In this document: positions 21,470 to 32,755 of the stretch, one piece after another
How positions within the stretch are numbered: position 1 is the stretch's first letter
How the letters are laid out: the number at the start of each line of letters is the position of its first letter
From: Apiosordaria backusii
Lineage: Eukaryota > Ascomycota > Sordariomycetes > Sordariales > Lasiosphaeriaceae
NCBI GenBank assembly: GCA_030549205.1
Contig: JAUKTV010000025.1
Location: forward strand, 1 to 64,000
DNA length: 64,000 nucleotides
Direction: 5' to 3'
The notes under the pieces: model-generated
What the model saw: only the letters and a program-made list of their open reading frames with translations
Databases searched by the model: none
What the model was told of the DNA's origin: nothing
Program-made: the position numbers and the translations under genes

Positions 21470-22060
21470 ATGCATGCATCCGTACTTTTCAAAACAGCCA
21501 TTCGGCATCACGCAGTCACCGACGGAAACAAAAAGCATCCTTATTGTCTGCCGTTTTCCGACGATGTGGTCTTCAGCTTCCGACAAACCGTCCGCCGCCC
21601 CAGGTTTGGGGGCTGCAAGTTCCGTATCCCCTTGAATGACAACATGTATATCATCGACAACGAGGACCGAGCCGTCGTCCTTCCGGCACCGCTAGGACCA
21701 GTGCGTGTACGATGTCGGTATGATTTTCTCACTAATACACCGACGTACACACCTGGGGATAAAATGGTGATGGAGAAGAGCAGCACTCAAATTGGGCAGG
21801 TAGCCTTTGAATCACGAATGGAGGCCGATCCTGATGTAGGAGTGCCGAAAAGGGCAATTATGATTGAGGTGATAGAGAGTCTGAGTGAGCCAGGCAAAGG
21901 TGCAGGGTGGAGGTCGACTGTTGAATGGGGGTTTGAGGTGATTGCCGGGGAAAAGAGGCTGGTGAAATGGAATGTAATTGTGAAGGGGGACCAAGTAGCG
22001 AAGGTCAAGATGGTCTACGATTATGTTGGGGAGCCCATTATTCGCCCTGGCCGATTTTAG
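21470..22060 (+). CDS. Hypothetical protein, 196 aa
   Basis: An uninterrupted ORF with protein-like composition. The later two-thirds are the more coherent part: NDNMYIIDNEDRAVVLPAPLGPVRVRCRYDF, SSTQIGQVAFESRMEADPDVGVP, then alternating hydrophobic/charged strands (WGFEVIAGEKRLVKWNVIVKGD) that suggest a beta-rich fold. The first 60 residues are less convincing, so the true start may be the Met at about 21644 or an upstream spliced exon. No signal peptide, membrane segment or known motif is visible, and I do not recognise the family. It may be lineage-specific or a chance ORF. Confidence 0.4.
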   Translation: MHASVLFKTAIRHHAVTDGNKKHPYCLPFSDDVVFSFRQTVRRPRFGGCKFRIPLNDNMYIIDNEDRAVVLPAPLGPVRVRCRYDFLTNTPTYTPGDKMVMEKSSTQIGQVAFESRMEADPDVGVPKRAIMIEVIESLSEPGKGAGWRSTVEWGFEVIAGEKRLVKWNVIVKGDQVAKVKMVYDYVGEPIIRPGRF

Positions 22061-23505
22061 ACCGTATACCAACCAGAGGGATGGGTTGGAATAGCTTGGT
22101 GACGGCTGGGCTTGCGCCAAACCCTGGGGTGGTGGTTATCAGAGTGCCGGTGGTGGATCTGAACTTTCTCTAAACCATCACAACAGTAACACATATAGTT
22201 GCAGCATGATTCCCACGTGGAAGTAATGGCAATAGTTGGAGGTAACGGGGGATTGATAGAAAACGTGACTAGGCAACGAGTTAATATTGATCAGGTATAC
22301 TCTACCATCTAATCAGACATATATCTACTACTTAAATATTTGGACTGTTTAGTGTCAAGTGTGAGCTGCGAGAAAGTGGTAACTCCAACAATTAGTGCTG
22401 GCGGTACTTTACTAGCTTCAACATGTTCACAACATCAGCATGGCCCGTCGACCAGGCGGGGCTACGCGTCGCCAGGAGAAACTACTTTGCTGGAAATGAA
22501 GGAGACCGGAGCATATTGGTACTTGGTGCTTGCGATATCAACAATAAATAAAGCAAGTGGTATTTCTCTCTTGTCAGTCAGCGGCGTTTTCACATGCTAG
22601 CATTTGTGCCCCACTTTTGATTATTTGACAAGCCAATGAATCCTTACGGTCTATGCCATGATGACCAGGATCTCTCGGGACAAAAAGCAGAGGCTGTTGT
22701 CCGAGAGGATATGATATGATAATTTTGACACTTGATGTACGCTGCAGTGGGACATTGGAAAAGCAACACCAATCCGACCAACATTTCCAACGCCATGGTT
22801 GGGGCTCAAGAAAGAACCAGACTAGACCCCCACTTCTGGGAAACGCCCCCATGCCCAATGACGCCAAAAATGCTTAGCTCGGCCCTGTGTCGGAAGAGCT
22901 GATTTGTGATTGGCTGACGCTGCACAGGCCAGGGACTCACGTGCGTCTGGAGAAAAACGTTGGAAAAAATCAGATCAGACGTTGTCTGATCAAAACAATG
23001 AGACGGTCTGACACCCGGTAAGCAGGAACCGATGACAGAATGAGACACAGCTGAAGACACGGACCACAGCCCTGGGAATATTCCTACTGCACATGGGACT
23101 GGTTGACTGCTTGCCGATACTTCCAGTTGATACCCCACACTTCCATTTCCCAGATAACAGTAGCGCAAGCTGTAGCGCTTCCCCGAAGACATGGCTGGCT
23201 CGCCTGAGGTGGTGCTGCCTGCCCCTCCGGGTGCTGTGCTTGGTAGTGCTTGGCTCCCCGAGGGAGCAGCTTATCTGTACGTAATCGGGGGATACCTCGG
23301 GCAGGATGCAGCTTCCTGCGCAGCTTAAATCCCACCCTGATCCTTTCATCGCCTTTTTTTATGCTTGGTTTGGACATTTCTCCTGCCAGTTGCATTGATT
23401 TCTGCATCTTGTCCTGTGTGTTTGTTTGTTTAGCCGTCCGAACACCAACCTATCTCGGCCCGGCTCCGCAGAGACCCAGAAATCCGGGCAACAACACCGC
23501 CGCCA
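22061..23505. other. Intergenic, APC permease promoter and long leader
   Basis: No gene supported. 22190-22340 is AT-rich. 23300-23505 is probably the permease 5' leader, with short ATG-started frames ahead of the main start that could act as upstream ORFs. Confidence 0.45.
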
Positions 23506-25286
23506 ATGAGTCCGCAAGCCACCACCGGCACTGCCGCCGTTGTGGCTGCTCCCGAGATCCGGACCTCCTCCGGCAACGAGTCTGACGATGCCGATGGGTT
23601 CCTCGAGGCCATGGGCTACAAGGCCGAGTTGGTGCGCACCCGCTCAACCTGGCATGTCGCCTTCATGTCCTTCGTTCTCGCCTCGATTCCCTACGGCCTC
23701 GCAACTACGCTCTACTATCCGCTCCAAGGCGGCGGACCGGCCGTTGTCATCTGGGGTTGGGTTGTCGTCTCGCTAATCATTCTTTGCGTCGCCGCTTCGC
23801 TGGGCGAAATTACCAGTGTATACCCCACTGCCGGAGGAGTCTACTACCAGACCTTCATGCTCGCGCCCGCAAAGATACGCAGGCTCAGCGCCTACATTTG
23901 TGGCTGGTGCTACGTTGTCGGCAATATCACCATCACCCTTGCTGTGCAGTTCGGAACCACCTTGTTTTATGTGGCCTGCATCAATGTCTTCACCAATGCC
24001 GAGGGCGAGGAGGTCTGGGGTGCCGAGACGTACCAGATCTGGCTGGCCTTTTTGGCCATTACCTTGCTGTGCAATGCCATCTCGGCCTTTGGCAACAGGC
24101 ACCTGCCCCTGCTCGACGTGAGTGCTCGTATCCCTCGTTCCCCAGGAGCTCTGTTTGCTAACCCACATGGCTTCCTTCCACAGACCTTTGCCGTGTTCTG
24201 GACCTTTGCCGGTATCCTCGCGATTCTGATTACCGTCCTCGCTGTTGCCAAGGAAGGCCGCCGTTCCGCCGAATACGCTTTTACCCACTTCGAGCCCACG
24301 TCCGGCTGGCCGGCCGGCTGGTCTTTCATGGTCGGTCTCCTTCATGCCGGGTATGCTACTTCATCCACCGGCATGGTCATCTCCATGTGCGAGGAGGTCC
24401 AGCGCCCAGCCACACAGGTTCCCAAGGCCATGGTGATCACCATCCTAATCAACACCATTGGCGGGCTCCTGTTCCTCGTGCCGTTGATGTTTGTTCTTCC
24501 CGACTTGGCCATGCTTGTGCAGCTGGCCCAGCCTGTCCCTACCATCCTCAAGTCTGCCGTTGGCTCCGAAGGCGGCGCGTTCGCGCTCCTCGTCCCCATC
24601 ATGGTCTTGGGAATTCTCTGCGGTACTGCCTGCACGACCGCTGCTTCGCGCTGCACCTGGGCCTTCGCCCGCGATGGTGCCATCCCCGGTTCCAAGTGGT
24701 GGAAGGTGGTCAACACCAAGCTGGATGTTCCCCTCAACGCCATGATGCTGTCTATGGCGATTCAGATTGTCCTGGGGGCCATCTACTTCGGGTCCCCGAC
24801 AGCCTTCAACGCCTTTTCCGGCGTGGGCGTCATTTCCCTGACCTTGTCGTATGCCGCGCCCATTGCCGTGTCCATGCTGGAGGGCAGAGCCCAGGTCAAG
24901 GGCGGCAAGTTCTTCTTGGGCAAGTTTGGCTGGCTTTGCAACGTCGTTGCTTTGGGTATGTTACCGCTTCGCTGATTTTGACTTGGACGTCAGCTTGTTG
25001 CCACGTACTAACCATCTTCGCAGCCTGGTCCGCCCTTGCTCTTCCCCTCTTTTGCATGCCGGCTTTGCTCCCCGTCACCGCCGAGACGGTCAACTATGCC
25101 CCCGCCGTTTTGGTTGGGTTCGTGGCAATCGCTTCTGCATGGTACGCTGTCTGGGGCCACAGAAACTACCGCGGCCCCCCGACCGAGTCTCTCGGCGTCC
25201 AGCCTGTATCCCGGGACGGCGGCGTGGTTCCAAACTCGTCTGCTGGCCCTCAGCAGGCGTCTGATCCCTCCATCAAGAAGGACTAA
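23506..25286 (+). CDS. APC-superfamily amino acid/GABA/choline-type permease
   Basis: The exons are 23506-24117, 24184-24955 and 25024-25286 (548 aa). Intron 1 (24118-24183) is 66 bp without a stop, so it can be misread as coding; it starts GTGAGT and ends CACAG. Intron 2 (24956-25023) has GTATGT and CGCAG with CTAAC near the end. The product has about twelve membrane segments. The N-terminal core has SFVLASIPYGLATTLYYPL and GEITSVYPTAGGVYYQTFMLAP, the substrate-site region of fungal GABA/choline permeases (the Uga4/Hnm1 type). A later conserved loop is CEEVQRPATQVPKAM. The ASRCTWAFARDGAIPGS loop is highly typical of this group. It is probably a plasma-membrane H+ symporter; the exact substrate is not determinable. 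Confidence 0.92.
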
Positions 25287-25951
25287 CTTTTTGGGCTTCT
25301 TCGGGGGTCCAATTTCCGTGTGCATGTTTATTCAACGTAACGTATAGTTGCCGGGCGTTTTTGGAGTGTGTAAATGTTTCAAGTGAGTGCAACCGAGGCT
25401 CAACAGCTATTAATAATGATGATGCTTGGGTACAGGGAGGAGATCATGAGACGGATTTATGGATGCGAGCGAGTCAATTTTTTCAACAAATACCCCTATG
25501 TCCGTTTTGGGCCAAGATGACGAAGACGAGAAGAGAGCAGAGGGTGGGATGAGAGAGGAGCAGAGGGATCAAAAAGAAGAGGCGTGCTTTCAACTCAATG
25601 GATACCCCCTTTTTAGATTTCTTTTTCGGCATATGTGGCAGGATGAAACACATATAACAGACAAGCTACCTAATTTAATCACATATAAAAACTACAGAAT
25701 GGATGGAAAGGAGTACAGGTCTAGTCATGTCATCATCCACCGTCGGTCAACGATCTTCTCCCAAATTGTTGGCGTCAGTACTTATGTGTAGCCAGAACCC
25801 CTTGTTTATTATGCTAAAAGACCCAACCCTTACATATCCACACCGGTTTCTTTTCCCTCCCAGCAACGTGGTATCAAAATATCCAATGAAACATGCACTC
25901 TTCGTGAATAAAGAAAGCTTTTGTGTTTGAAGGCTCAAGGAGGCTAACAGC
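25287..25951. other. Intergenic, convergent 3' regions
   Basis: Between the APC permease and the siderophore transporter, which are convergent. No gene supported. Confidence 0.5.
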
Positions 25952-27811
25952 TCAGTGCTGGGATTGCTTGTCAGACAACTTGGTGTTCTTCCAAAACCAC
26001 GACAGGATCCAGCCGCAGCCAATCAAGACCATGCTGATGATCAACAGCACTTGCTGCGCGTCGTGGTACGCCCACGAGATGCCCAGACGGGTGGGCGTTC
26101 CCTTGCGGTAGCCCAGCTGTGTGTACATGCTGCCAGCGATGCTGTGGATCTGCATGTCGGGCAGTTCGGGCAGCCTGTCCCGGAGGGCACCTGGGAACAC
26201 GTTGGTCCAAACTGCCGAGGCGACAGTCGAACCGACGGCCGTGCCTACGCTCCCAAAAAGGTCCAGCACGGCGAGGATGGCGGCCATCTGGTTGTGGGTG
26301 ACCTGGCTCATCATGGCGAGCTCCGACGCGACGACCAAGGGGCCGGCGGCAAACGAGGCAAAGATTTGCGTCATGACAATGTAGCCAATGTTGACGTCGG
26401 GGCGGCGGAACTCGATCATGAGGCCGATCCCGAGGAGCATCAGGGGCAGCGAGTAGTAGACGGCAACCCACTTGAAGCGGCGAGTCTTGCGGATGGCCCA
26501 GCCGAGGGGGATGGAGGCGAAGCACATGCCGGTGCGGTAAATGTTGGAGATGTACGTGGCTTCCGTCACGGTGGTGTTCCAGGCAACCATGCACATGGAG
26601 GAGAAGAAGTTGCCCCAGACCATGGCGCTGGCAAAGATGAGGGTGAGCATGATGCCGGCGAGGAGGACATTGGGGTGGCGGAGGAGGTGGGCAGGGACGA
26701 AATTGACGGGGGCGAGCCACTTTTCGTAGGCCACAAAGGCGGCGACGAGGAGACCACCAAAGATGAGAAGGCAGATGATGAGCGGGGAGCGCCACTCGTC
26801 AGCTTGGTACTTGTAGATGGCAATGGGGACGAGGAACATGGAGAGACCGATGCCGAGGATGAGAATGCCCACGAGGTCCATCTGAATGATGGCGTCTTTG
26901 ACTCCGCCAAACGTGACCTTTCCAAACTTGCGCGGTTGGATGAGGCCCAATTTTTCAGCGCGGTGCTGGTTCCAGATGAAGATCAGGATAAGAGGGCTGA
27001 CGATGGCGGGTGTGACGATGGCCCACATTCCGAAACCCCATCTCCATCCTGGACCGCCCATGATGAATCTGTCGGCGATAGGACCGCCGGCCCAGGTCGT
27101 GACAATGTAAGGAGAGGTGGCGTACGCGAGCATCAGACCTCTGTTCTTCAAACTGGTGGTATCTGAGACGAAAACCGTGATGCAATAGCTGATGCCTTGA
27201 GCACTGTTGTGTGACTTCCGTCAGCTCCCCGTTCTCCAGATTAGGTACACAGCCTTGCACTTTGCCAGCACTTACCCAACGGTAGAGAACACATAGGCGG
27301 CCGCATATTGCGTAACGTTCGTGCACGCAGCCATGATGATGAAGCCCACAGTCCAAATGAGAAGCATGAGGGCCATGCCCTGAGGCCGACCCCAGATGTC
27401 GAGAATCTTGGCCAAGGGCAACTTGGAGACGCCACCGAGAATGCTCGAGACAATGTACACCACGGGAGTCAGACTGTGCGAGGAGAAGGTGCTGGTGACG
27501 AAAGGGCTATACGCCCTAGCACACACCTCCTGCAGCGACGTGACAAAGTAGATGAGCCAGATGCTATCGAAAACACGGCGGTTAGCATCTCCATCCCTTA
27601 GCAGCTCGGCGGCTTCTTACAAGACATAGGCTGCGATGAGGTGTGACTTTGGCCAAACAAGCTGTGCGGCCTCGATGGCGCGAACACCAGCCTGGGCATC
27701 ACTGGAGATGGCATCTTTCTCCAGGTCTGCCGAGCTGTTGCCCCTTTCCTCGACGACGGGACTGACGCCCTCGGCCGCCGACAGACTGGCCAGTTGCTTC
27801 TCTGTGGCCAT
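25952..27811 (-). CDS. Siderophore-iron MFS transporter (Mir/Sit/Arn family)
   Basis: On the minus strand the exons are 27621-27811, 27276-27563 and 25952-27203 (576 aa). The introns are 27564-27620 and 27204-27275, both GT/AG and frame-restoring. A soluble N-terminus of about 60 residues precedes fourteen membrane segments. Diagnostic blocks are FVTSLQEVCARAYSPFVTSTF, SILGGVSKLPLAKILDIWGRPQG, ISYCITVFVSDTTSLKNRGLM and SSPYIVTTWAGGPIADRF (here A/TSPYIVTTW), with WRWGFGMWAIVTP. These are characteristic of the fungal siderophore transporter family, which imports ferric siderophores with H+. The late loop TQLGYRKGTPTRLGISWAYHDAQQ also fits. It is divergent from a CFEM protein gene, with a perfect iron-repressor site between. 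The actual siderophore cannot be read from sequence. Confidence 0.92.
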
Positions 27812-28726
27812 GGTTGGTGACGATGGTACTAATCCTGCGTCGTCGCCGTCGTCGTCGCGGTTGTTCCTTCGTCGACTACTGGACCGTCATAAAAGAGTCT
27901 GACCAGACACAAGAGACAATATATGCCAAGACTCGTGAGAGGGAACACAGCAGCAAAACAAGCGAGAAGGTGAGGCGACGTGGGGGATGTTTTATTAAGA
28001 GCTGATCCCGTTTTGCACCTGTCTACCACCCAAAGAGACCCGTCGCTGCCATGGTATACGCATACTCCTCCCAAACCACAAACACCCAAACCAACTTGCG
28101 AGAATTTCCGGATCCTCGGCGGGTTGATGGGGCGAACTAGCTGCCGTGTGCGGGTGGGTGTGCGCGACCCGCTTCCACTGTCACCCACCCCAAGCCCGTC
28201 CTTCACCGGGGGGTGAGGACGAGAGAGGGGTCAAGCCCGGCAAACTCTGCATCCCGATTCGAAGAAAAAAAGTGCACAGCAACTTGGCCACCGACGACAA
28301 GCAGGGGTTCGATCTAATCTCCATTATCTGATCATCTGATTGCCAAGGCTCCTGCATGCACGGCCTCGACGGGGCTATTGGCGATAGCGCCGCAAGCTCT
28401 GCACTGCGACGACCTGTTGGGTTCCCCCAAGAAGATGTGTCGTGCGAGACCGGACAGCCCTTGTCGTTGGCGGCAGCAGGGTCTCTGTTGCAGACACACC
28501 CGTCCATCAGGAACCGAGGCTACCCACCCAGTCTCAATCCGCTCGTCTGGCGAGGGCTGGCGGAGCGGATGTGACCCTTTAAAGAGCTGCAAGAGCTGAG
28601 CTTGAGGAGATTGATCGCCCGCCCCGGTCTTCGTCTTTCTTCCCTTGCGCGTCATTGATACCACCCACCAGACAACTCCTTCCCCGCCCACAATTGTCGA
28701 GATTGACCCAGCATCCTCCTGTCAAA
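27812..28726. other. Divergent promoter region, siderophore transporter and CFEM gene
   Basis: A 915-bp bidirectional intergenic region with no gene. It contains the iron-GATA site at 28324-28333. Confidence 0.6.
28324..28333 (-). promoter_or_regulatory. Iron-GATA repressor site (SreA/Sre1-like)
   Basis: TTATCTGATC on + is GATCAGATAA on -, a perfect match to the published SreA/Sre1 consensus (ATCWGATAA with a purine before it). An overlapping ATCTGATTG at 28334-28342 is a half-fit on the other strand. It lies about 395 bp from the CFEM ATG and 510 bp from the transporter ATG. Confidence 0.6.
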
Positions 28727-29308
28727 ATGAAGTACTTCACTGCCCTCCTCGCTGCCGCCGTTGCCGGCGTAGTGGCCCACGAGGGTCACGCTCACACCCT
28801 CAGCGATTACGTGCCCGAGTGCTCGCTCAAGTGCCTCAGTGACGCCCGCAAGAGCGCCACCACCTGCAAGGACGATACCGAGCTCGAGTGCTTCTGCATT
28901 CTAGAGAACTACCGTGCCATCTACGACGCCAGCGTTGCCTGCGTCATGGTGGCTTGCGGCCAGGATGTCGCTGTTGGTATGTTGTTGTTTCCTCCCGCGC
29001 GGGCCTCTCAGATTTCTGTTCGCTAACCGCCGCCGTTCTCTTCAGCTGAGGTCCTTCCCTCCGTCATCTCCATGTGCGAGGAGGTTTCTCCCTTGACCTC
29101 CTCCATCGAGGGCGGCAGCCTGCAAATCCCCACCGGCGCTGCCTCGACCAGCTCTGGCGCCGCTGCCACCACTACCGGCTTTACTGCTTCGACCGAGACC
29201 GAGGCTCCCGCTGCTGCCGAGACTACAGCTCCCGGCTCTGGCGCTGCCGGCCTCGCCGCTGGCCTCGTTGGCGCCGCCTTCCCCTTGGCCGTTGCCGTGC
29301 TCCTCTGA
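28727..29308 (+). CDS. CFEM-domain GPI-anchored protein
   Basis: The exons are 28727-28976 and 29046-29308 (170 aa), with an intron at 28977-29045. A signal peptide (MKYFTALLAAAVAGVVA) precedes a CFEM domain with eight cysteines in the usual spacing: PEC, LKC, TTC, the ECFC pair, two VAC and SMC. KDDTELEC places an Asp where Candida CFEM proteins coordinate heme iron. The rest is a Ser/Thr/Ala-rich stalk (about 105-150) ending in a hydrophobic segment (LAAGLVGAAFPLAVAVLL) that looks like a GPI-anchor signal. CFEM proteins bind heme or sit in the wall at host or substrate surfaces. An N-terminal HEGHAH just after the signal peptide could bind metal. Being divergent from the siderophore transporter suggests a role in iron handling, which is inference. 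Confidence 0.88.
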
Positions 29309-29858
29309 ATGGTTGAGATGGAGTGACGCTTGTATATTTTGATACCTGCAGAGGTGCTGGACATGCGCGGCCCCGGCGGATCGGTTAATGTATAATATGA
29401 CACAAATGAACCTTCACGAATAATAACGAAGCTTCAACGGCGGACGGTCGTTTTCCAAGTGATCGTCCCAATTTGTCCCGTGTTTGCGCCGTGCATGCCC
29501 AGCTTCGGATAGTGATGTGATTCGGCAACAGCACGGGGAGCAATGATCAAACAGAGCAACATATCGGGGAGGCGCATGTACGAGAATAGGCAGCAGGGCT
29601 GTCATTGTGGGCCTCAACTTGTGCAACCTGACCGACAGTGTTTGCTGAGCGGACGCAGTGAGGCCTACAGCAATATCGAGAGCGAAAAGGAGAGAGCGGG
29701 GAGAGGATAGTAGACTGTGGGCCAAAGACAAGAAGAGTATATGTAGGCTTGAAAGGAAGTGCAAGAATGGGACAGACTGATCTGGGCTCGCACATGCTCT
29801 GATCATTCCAGCTCTCCATTCTTGATCCACACTTAACAACAAACCGTTGCCCTTTGCA
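29309..29858. other. Intergenic, upstream of the fusion enzyme
   Basis: No gene supported on either strand. Confidence 0.5.
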
Positions 29859-31964
29859 ATGGCGACTTCTTATTCGAGCCCCAACGACTCCCTCCCAAAC
29901 AAGAAACCCGTCGTGGTTGGTGTTTATGGCATCCCCGGGTGTGGCAAGTCGTCCATCCTGCATGAACTCAAGAATAAGCTGGGCGAGGACCAATTCAGCT
30001 TCCATGAAGGTGCCCAAGTCATTGCCTCTCTGCTCCCAGGAGGCCTTGCCGCTTTCCATCAAGCCAACCAGGACGAGAAAGCACGCTATCGAGAACTTGC
30101 CATCAAAGCGATCGCCAACGATGCCGTGAACGGCCAAAAGGTTGCAATTGTTGCCGGTCATTTCATGTTTTGGTTAGATAAAGACCAGGAATATCATCGA
30201 GTCTGCACCAATGCCGACCTCGCGACGTACACCCACATCATCTACCTTGACACCGCTGCCAGCAGCATTGCGGAACGGCGAGAGAACGACAAGGACCGAG
30301 AGCGGCCTGCATTGGCTCATGGTCAGTTGGATGACTGGGTCAAGACAGAAAAGAGGGAGTTGCAAAGACTGTGTCGTAGCAACGGCATCCTTTTCATTGC
30401 CCTGTCACACGAAAAAAAGGAGACCTTGGCGGCCAGAATGGTCAAGCTTCTCCTGGACTTCAAGCAGCACTGCCCTAGACACAACCTGTTGCTCTCCCAA
30501 AACCGCCTTGACAGCATCATCATTGAGTCGGGCTTGAATTCGAACCGCGAGCGGGCAGACACGATGCTGGTGATGGATGCCGACAAAACATTGGCTGCTC
30601 AGGATACGGGCAAGCTGTTCTGGGAGGAGATGGTGAAGAAGGGCCTCCTCGATCCGTGTTCGTTGGAAGGAAAGTACGAGGATCCGTTGACCACGCTGTT
30701 TAGCAGCCAGTTGGGGTATTCCTACACTGCCTTTCGCCAAGCAACATTGTTGTATGAGCAATACTGTGATGACCCTGTCTTTGAAGCCGTTTGCCAGGAC
30801 ATAGCGTCGTCGGTGAAGATGCATCCAGAAATGCTGTCTTTGCTGCAAGCGGTCGAGAGAAAGAGGCATGTCGCAGCAGTGATGGTGACGTGCGGCCTGC
30901 GCCGTGTCTGGGAGATTGTCCTGGCAGGCCACGGTATGATGGGGACGGTCAGGGTTATTGGCGGAGGGCGTATTTCGGATGGTCTTGTGGTCACGGGCGA
31001 GGTGAAGTCCTCACTGGTTGAGCGCCTGCAGAACACCCATGGGCTATACGTGTGTGCTTTTGGAGACAGCCCCTTGGACCTTCCAATGTTGCGTCAGGCG
31101 GATGAGGCCGTCGTCGTGGTGGGAGAGCAGCATGTCAGGAGTAGAAGCATGGAAACGCAGTTGCTAGACGCGATTGGCTCGGGTAGTTTTCGTCCGCGGC
31201 AGGTCTTGCTACCTCGGACAGCGGCACCACGTCTGGACTTTGCAAAGCTTGGCCTCGTAGAGATGCACAGCCCCGAGTTCCTCCTCGAGATATTCCGCCG
31301 CCGCGACCGCCCCCATGCGCCAACCCCTGAGCGCCACATTGTTCACGCTACAGATAGGAGCGCCGCAAAGCTTCTGATGGCAGCAACGCGTGATGCCAGA
31401 ATTGCCGGGCCGTCGTTGAGGGAGGCGCATCGACTAATCGGGCGATACCTTGCCACGGAATTGTTGTCTGATGTTGTCGGCACCGAAGAATACAAGATTC
31501 CGCACGTGCAGGGGCACCAGACGCTCGGCCACCGGGTGAAGCACGAGAAGAAGACCGTCATCGTGCCTCTGATGCGCGGGGGAGAGCCCATGGCTTTCGG
31601 CGTCAGCGACACGCTACCCCTTGCCTTATTTGTTCACGCCAAAAGGCCGGCCGACCTCGAAGCGCTTCACTTGTCGGGGCGTGAGATGGTGCTACTCGTC
31701 GACTCGGTGATCAATACCGGCAAGAGCGTCGTCGAATTTGTGCGGCACATCCGCAAGCTGAGCTCCACGATCCGCATTGTGGTGATGGCTGGGGTCGTCC
31801 AGGCGAAGGTGGTTGCTGCTGGTGCCGACGGCCTCCTCTACCGAGTACTCCAGGAGGAGCCGAGGGTCGACGTCGTAGCGCTTCGGTTGTCCGATAACAA
31901 GTTCACAGGAAAGGGCGCGACTGACACGGGTGCTCGCCTGTTCAACACGGTCGAGTTAGAGTAA
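29859..31964 (+). CDS. P-loop kinase / HAD phosphatase / UPRTase-like fusion
   Basis: Single exon, 701 aa from the ATG at 29859; the frame opens 4 codons earlier without an ATG. There are three domains. (1) A P-loop NTPase at about 20-200 has Walker A GIPGCGKSS (about 24-32) and ALIAGHF/IVAGHFMFWL-like strands, of the adenylate/nucleoside-kinase type. (2) A HAD phosphatase at about 235-430 has DADKT (motif I, Asp about 240 and 242), VTCGLRRVWE and GDSPLDLPML (motif IV). (3) A uracil phosphoribosyltransferase-like domain at about 495-701 has the PRPP loop LLVDSVINTGKSVVEF and a C-terminal ATDTGARLFNT in place of the usual GDFGDRYFGT. The combination suggests nucleotide or nucleobase salvage. 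I know this architecture occurs in filamentous fungi but not what it does. All catalytic motifs look intact. No signal peptide, so it is probably cytosolic. Confidence 0.85.
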   Translation: MATSYSSPNDSLPNKKPVVVGVYGIPGCGKSSILHELKNKLGEDQFSFHEGAQVIASLLPGGLAAFHQANQDEKARYRELAIKAIANDAVNGQKVAIVAGHFMFWLDKDQEYHRVCTNADLATYTHIIYLDTAASSIAERRENDKDRERPALAHGQLDDWVKTEKRELQRLCRSNGILFIALSHEKKETLAARMVKLLLDFKQHCPRHNLLLSQNRLDSIIIESGLNSNRERADTMLVMDADKTLAAQDTGKLFWEEMVKKGLLDPCSLEGKYEDPLTTLFSSQLGYSYTAFRQATLLYEQYCDDPVFEAVCQDIASSVKMHPEMLSLLQAVERKRHVAAVMVTCGLRRVWEIVLAGHGMMGTVRVIGGGRISDGLVVTGEVKSSLVERLQNTHGLYVCAFGDSPLDLPMLRQADEAVVVVGEQHVRSRSMETQLLDAIGSGSFRPRQVLLPRTAAPRLDFAKLGLVEMHSPEFLLEIFRRRDRPHAPTPERHIVHATDRSAAKLLMAATRDARIAGPSLREAHRLIGRYLATELLSDVVGTEEYKIPHVQGHQTLGHRVKHEKKTVIVPLMRGGEPMAFGVSDTLPLALFVHAKRPADLEALHLSGREMVLLVDSVINTGKSVVEFVRHIRKLSSTIRIVVMAGVVQAKVVAAGADGLLYRVLQEEPRVDVVALRLSDNKFTGKGATDTGARLFNTVELE

Positions 31965-32755
31965 AAGGCAGATGATGGAGAGAGGTTAGAGGTTGGATTT
32001 GGAGACGGTGCCCAGCAAGGTGCTCGCCCCGCTGTTGCTGTTGGAGAGAATAGTGGGGCCGTTACACGGTCAGGGAGCTCCAGGTAGCGCATCACAAATT
32101 CAAAGACATTTTCCTGGTTTGCACCAACAATGATTTCCAACATTAGATTTATTTCTTGTTTCGTTTTTAGCATCGCAGCACAGAATGTATCTTCACTGCA
32201 CATGTCTGAAGGGTCGGAGCTGCTGCTACCTGATAGTCTAGCCTGTAGGTACATACATGTCCGTCGTGATTCCCCGCCCCCAGCAATCGTTGGGGACACA
32301 TCCATTCCTTCAAGCTGCCATTTGTGGAGCTACGTTACTAATCTCTGCTCTCTTGGTAGGGAACTTCCCCTCGCCGTCCATTTTCTGCCAGAACTCGTCG
32401 TTCTCCCCAAGACGCTTGCCGCCCCGAACATGATAAATCGGAGACTGGGCCTCGACAACACGAACCAAGCCTCGTCCATTCCGGCGGGGGTGTCACTGTC
32501 GTCGTGGATGGGGGGCGTAGCCTAAGAAGTGGCACACCCCCGTATCAAGCCCGAACACGACGAGATCTGGGGATGGCTTGCGCTGGCTCTCGGGTGCGCC
32601 CCACCGTCGCCTAAGACGCTCGCCGTTGGCCTACGCGTTGGAAGAACCGAACTCGCTGGTGAGGTCATGGCAGTACCGAGCCCAACACATGGAGGTGTGA
32701 TCCCCAGCTATGGTAACATCACACACCCCAGAACCGATCTCTCTTCGCTATCGCT
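31965..32755. other. Intergenic, convergent 3' regions
   Basis: Between the fusion enzyme and the AIF-like gene, which are convergent. Several overlapping ORFs, none family-like. Confidence 0.5.

Noticed and set aside
24118..24183. Open in-frame stretch inside the APC permease
   Set aside because: It is a 66-bp intron with GTGAGT and CACAG that happens to lack stops; removing it restores the family alignment.
25955..27166. 403-aa plus-strand ORF
   Set aside because: It is the antisense of the siderophore transporter; its His/Asp/Glu/Gly-rich sequence has no family and mirrors the codons of the real gene.
29847..29858. Longer start of the P-loop/HAD/UPRTase gene
   Set aside because: The codon at 29847 is TTG; the ATG at 29859 is used.
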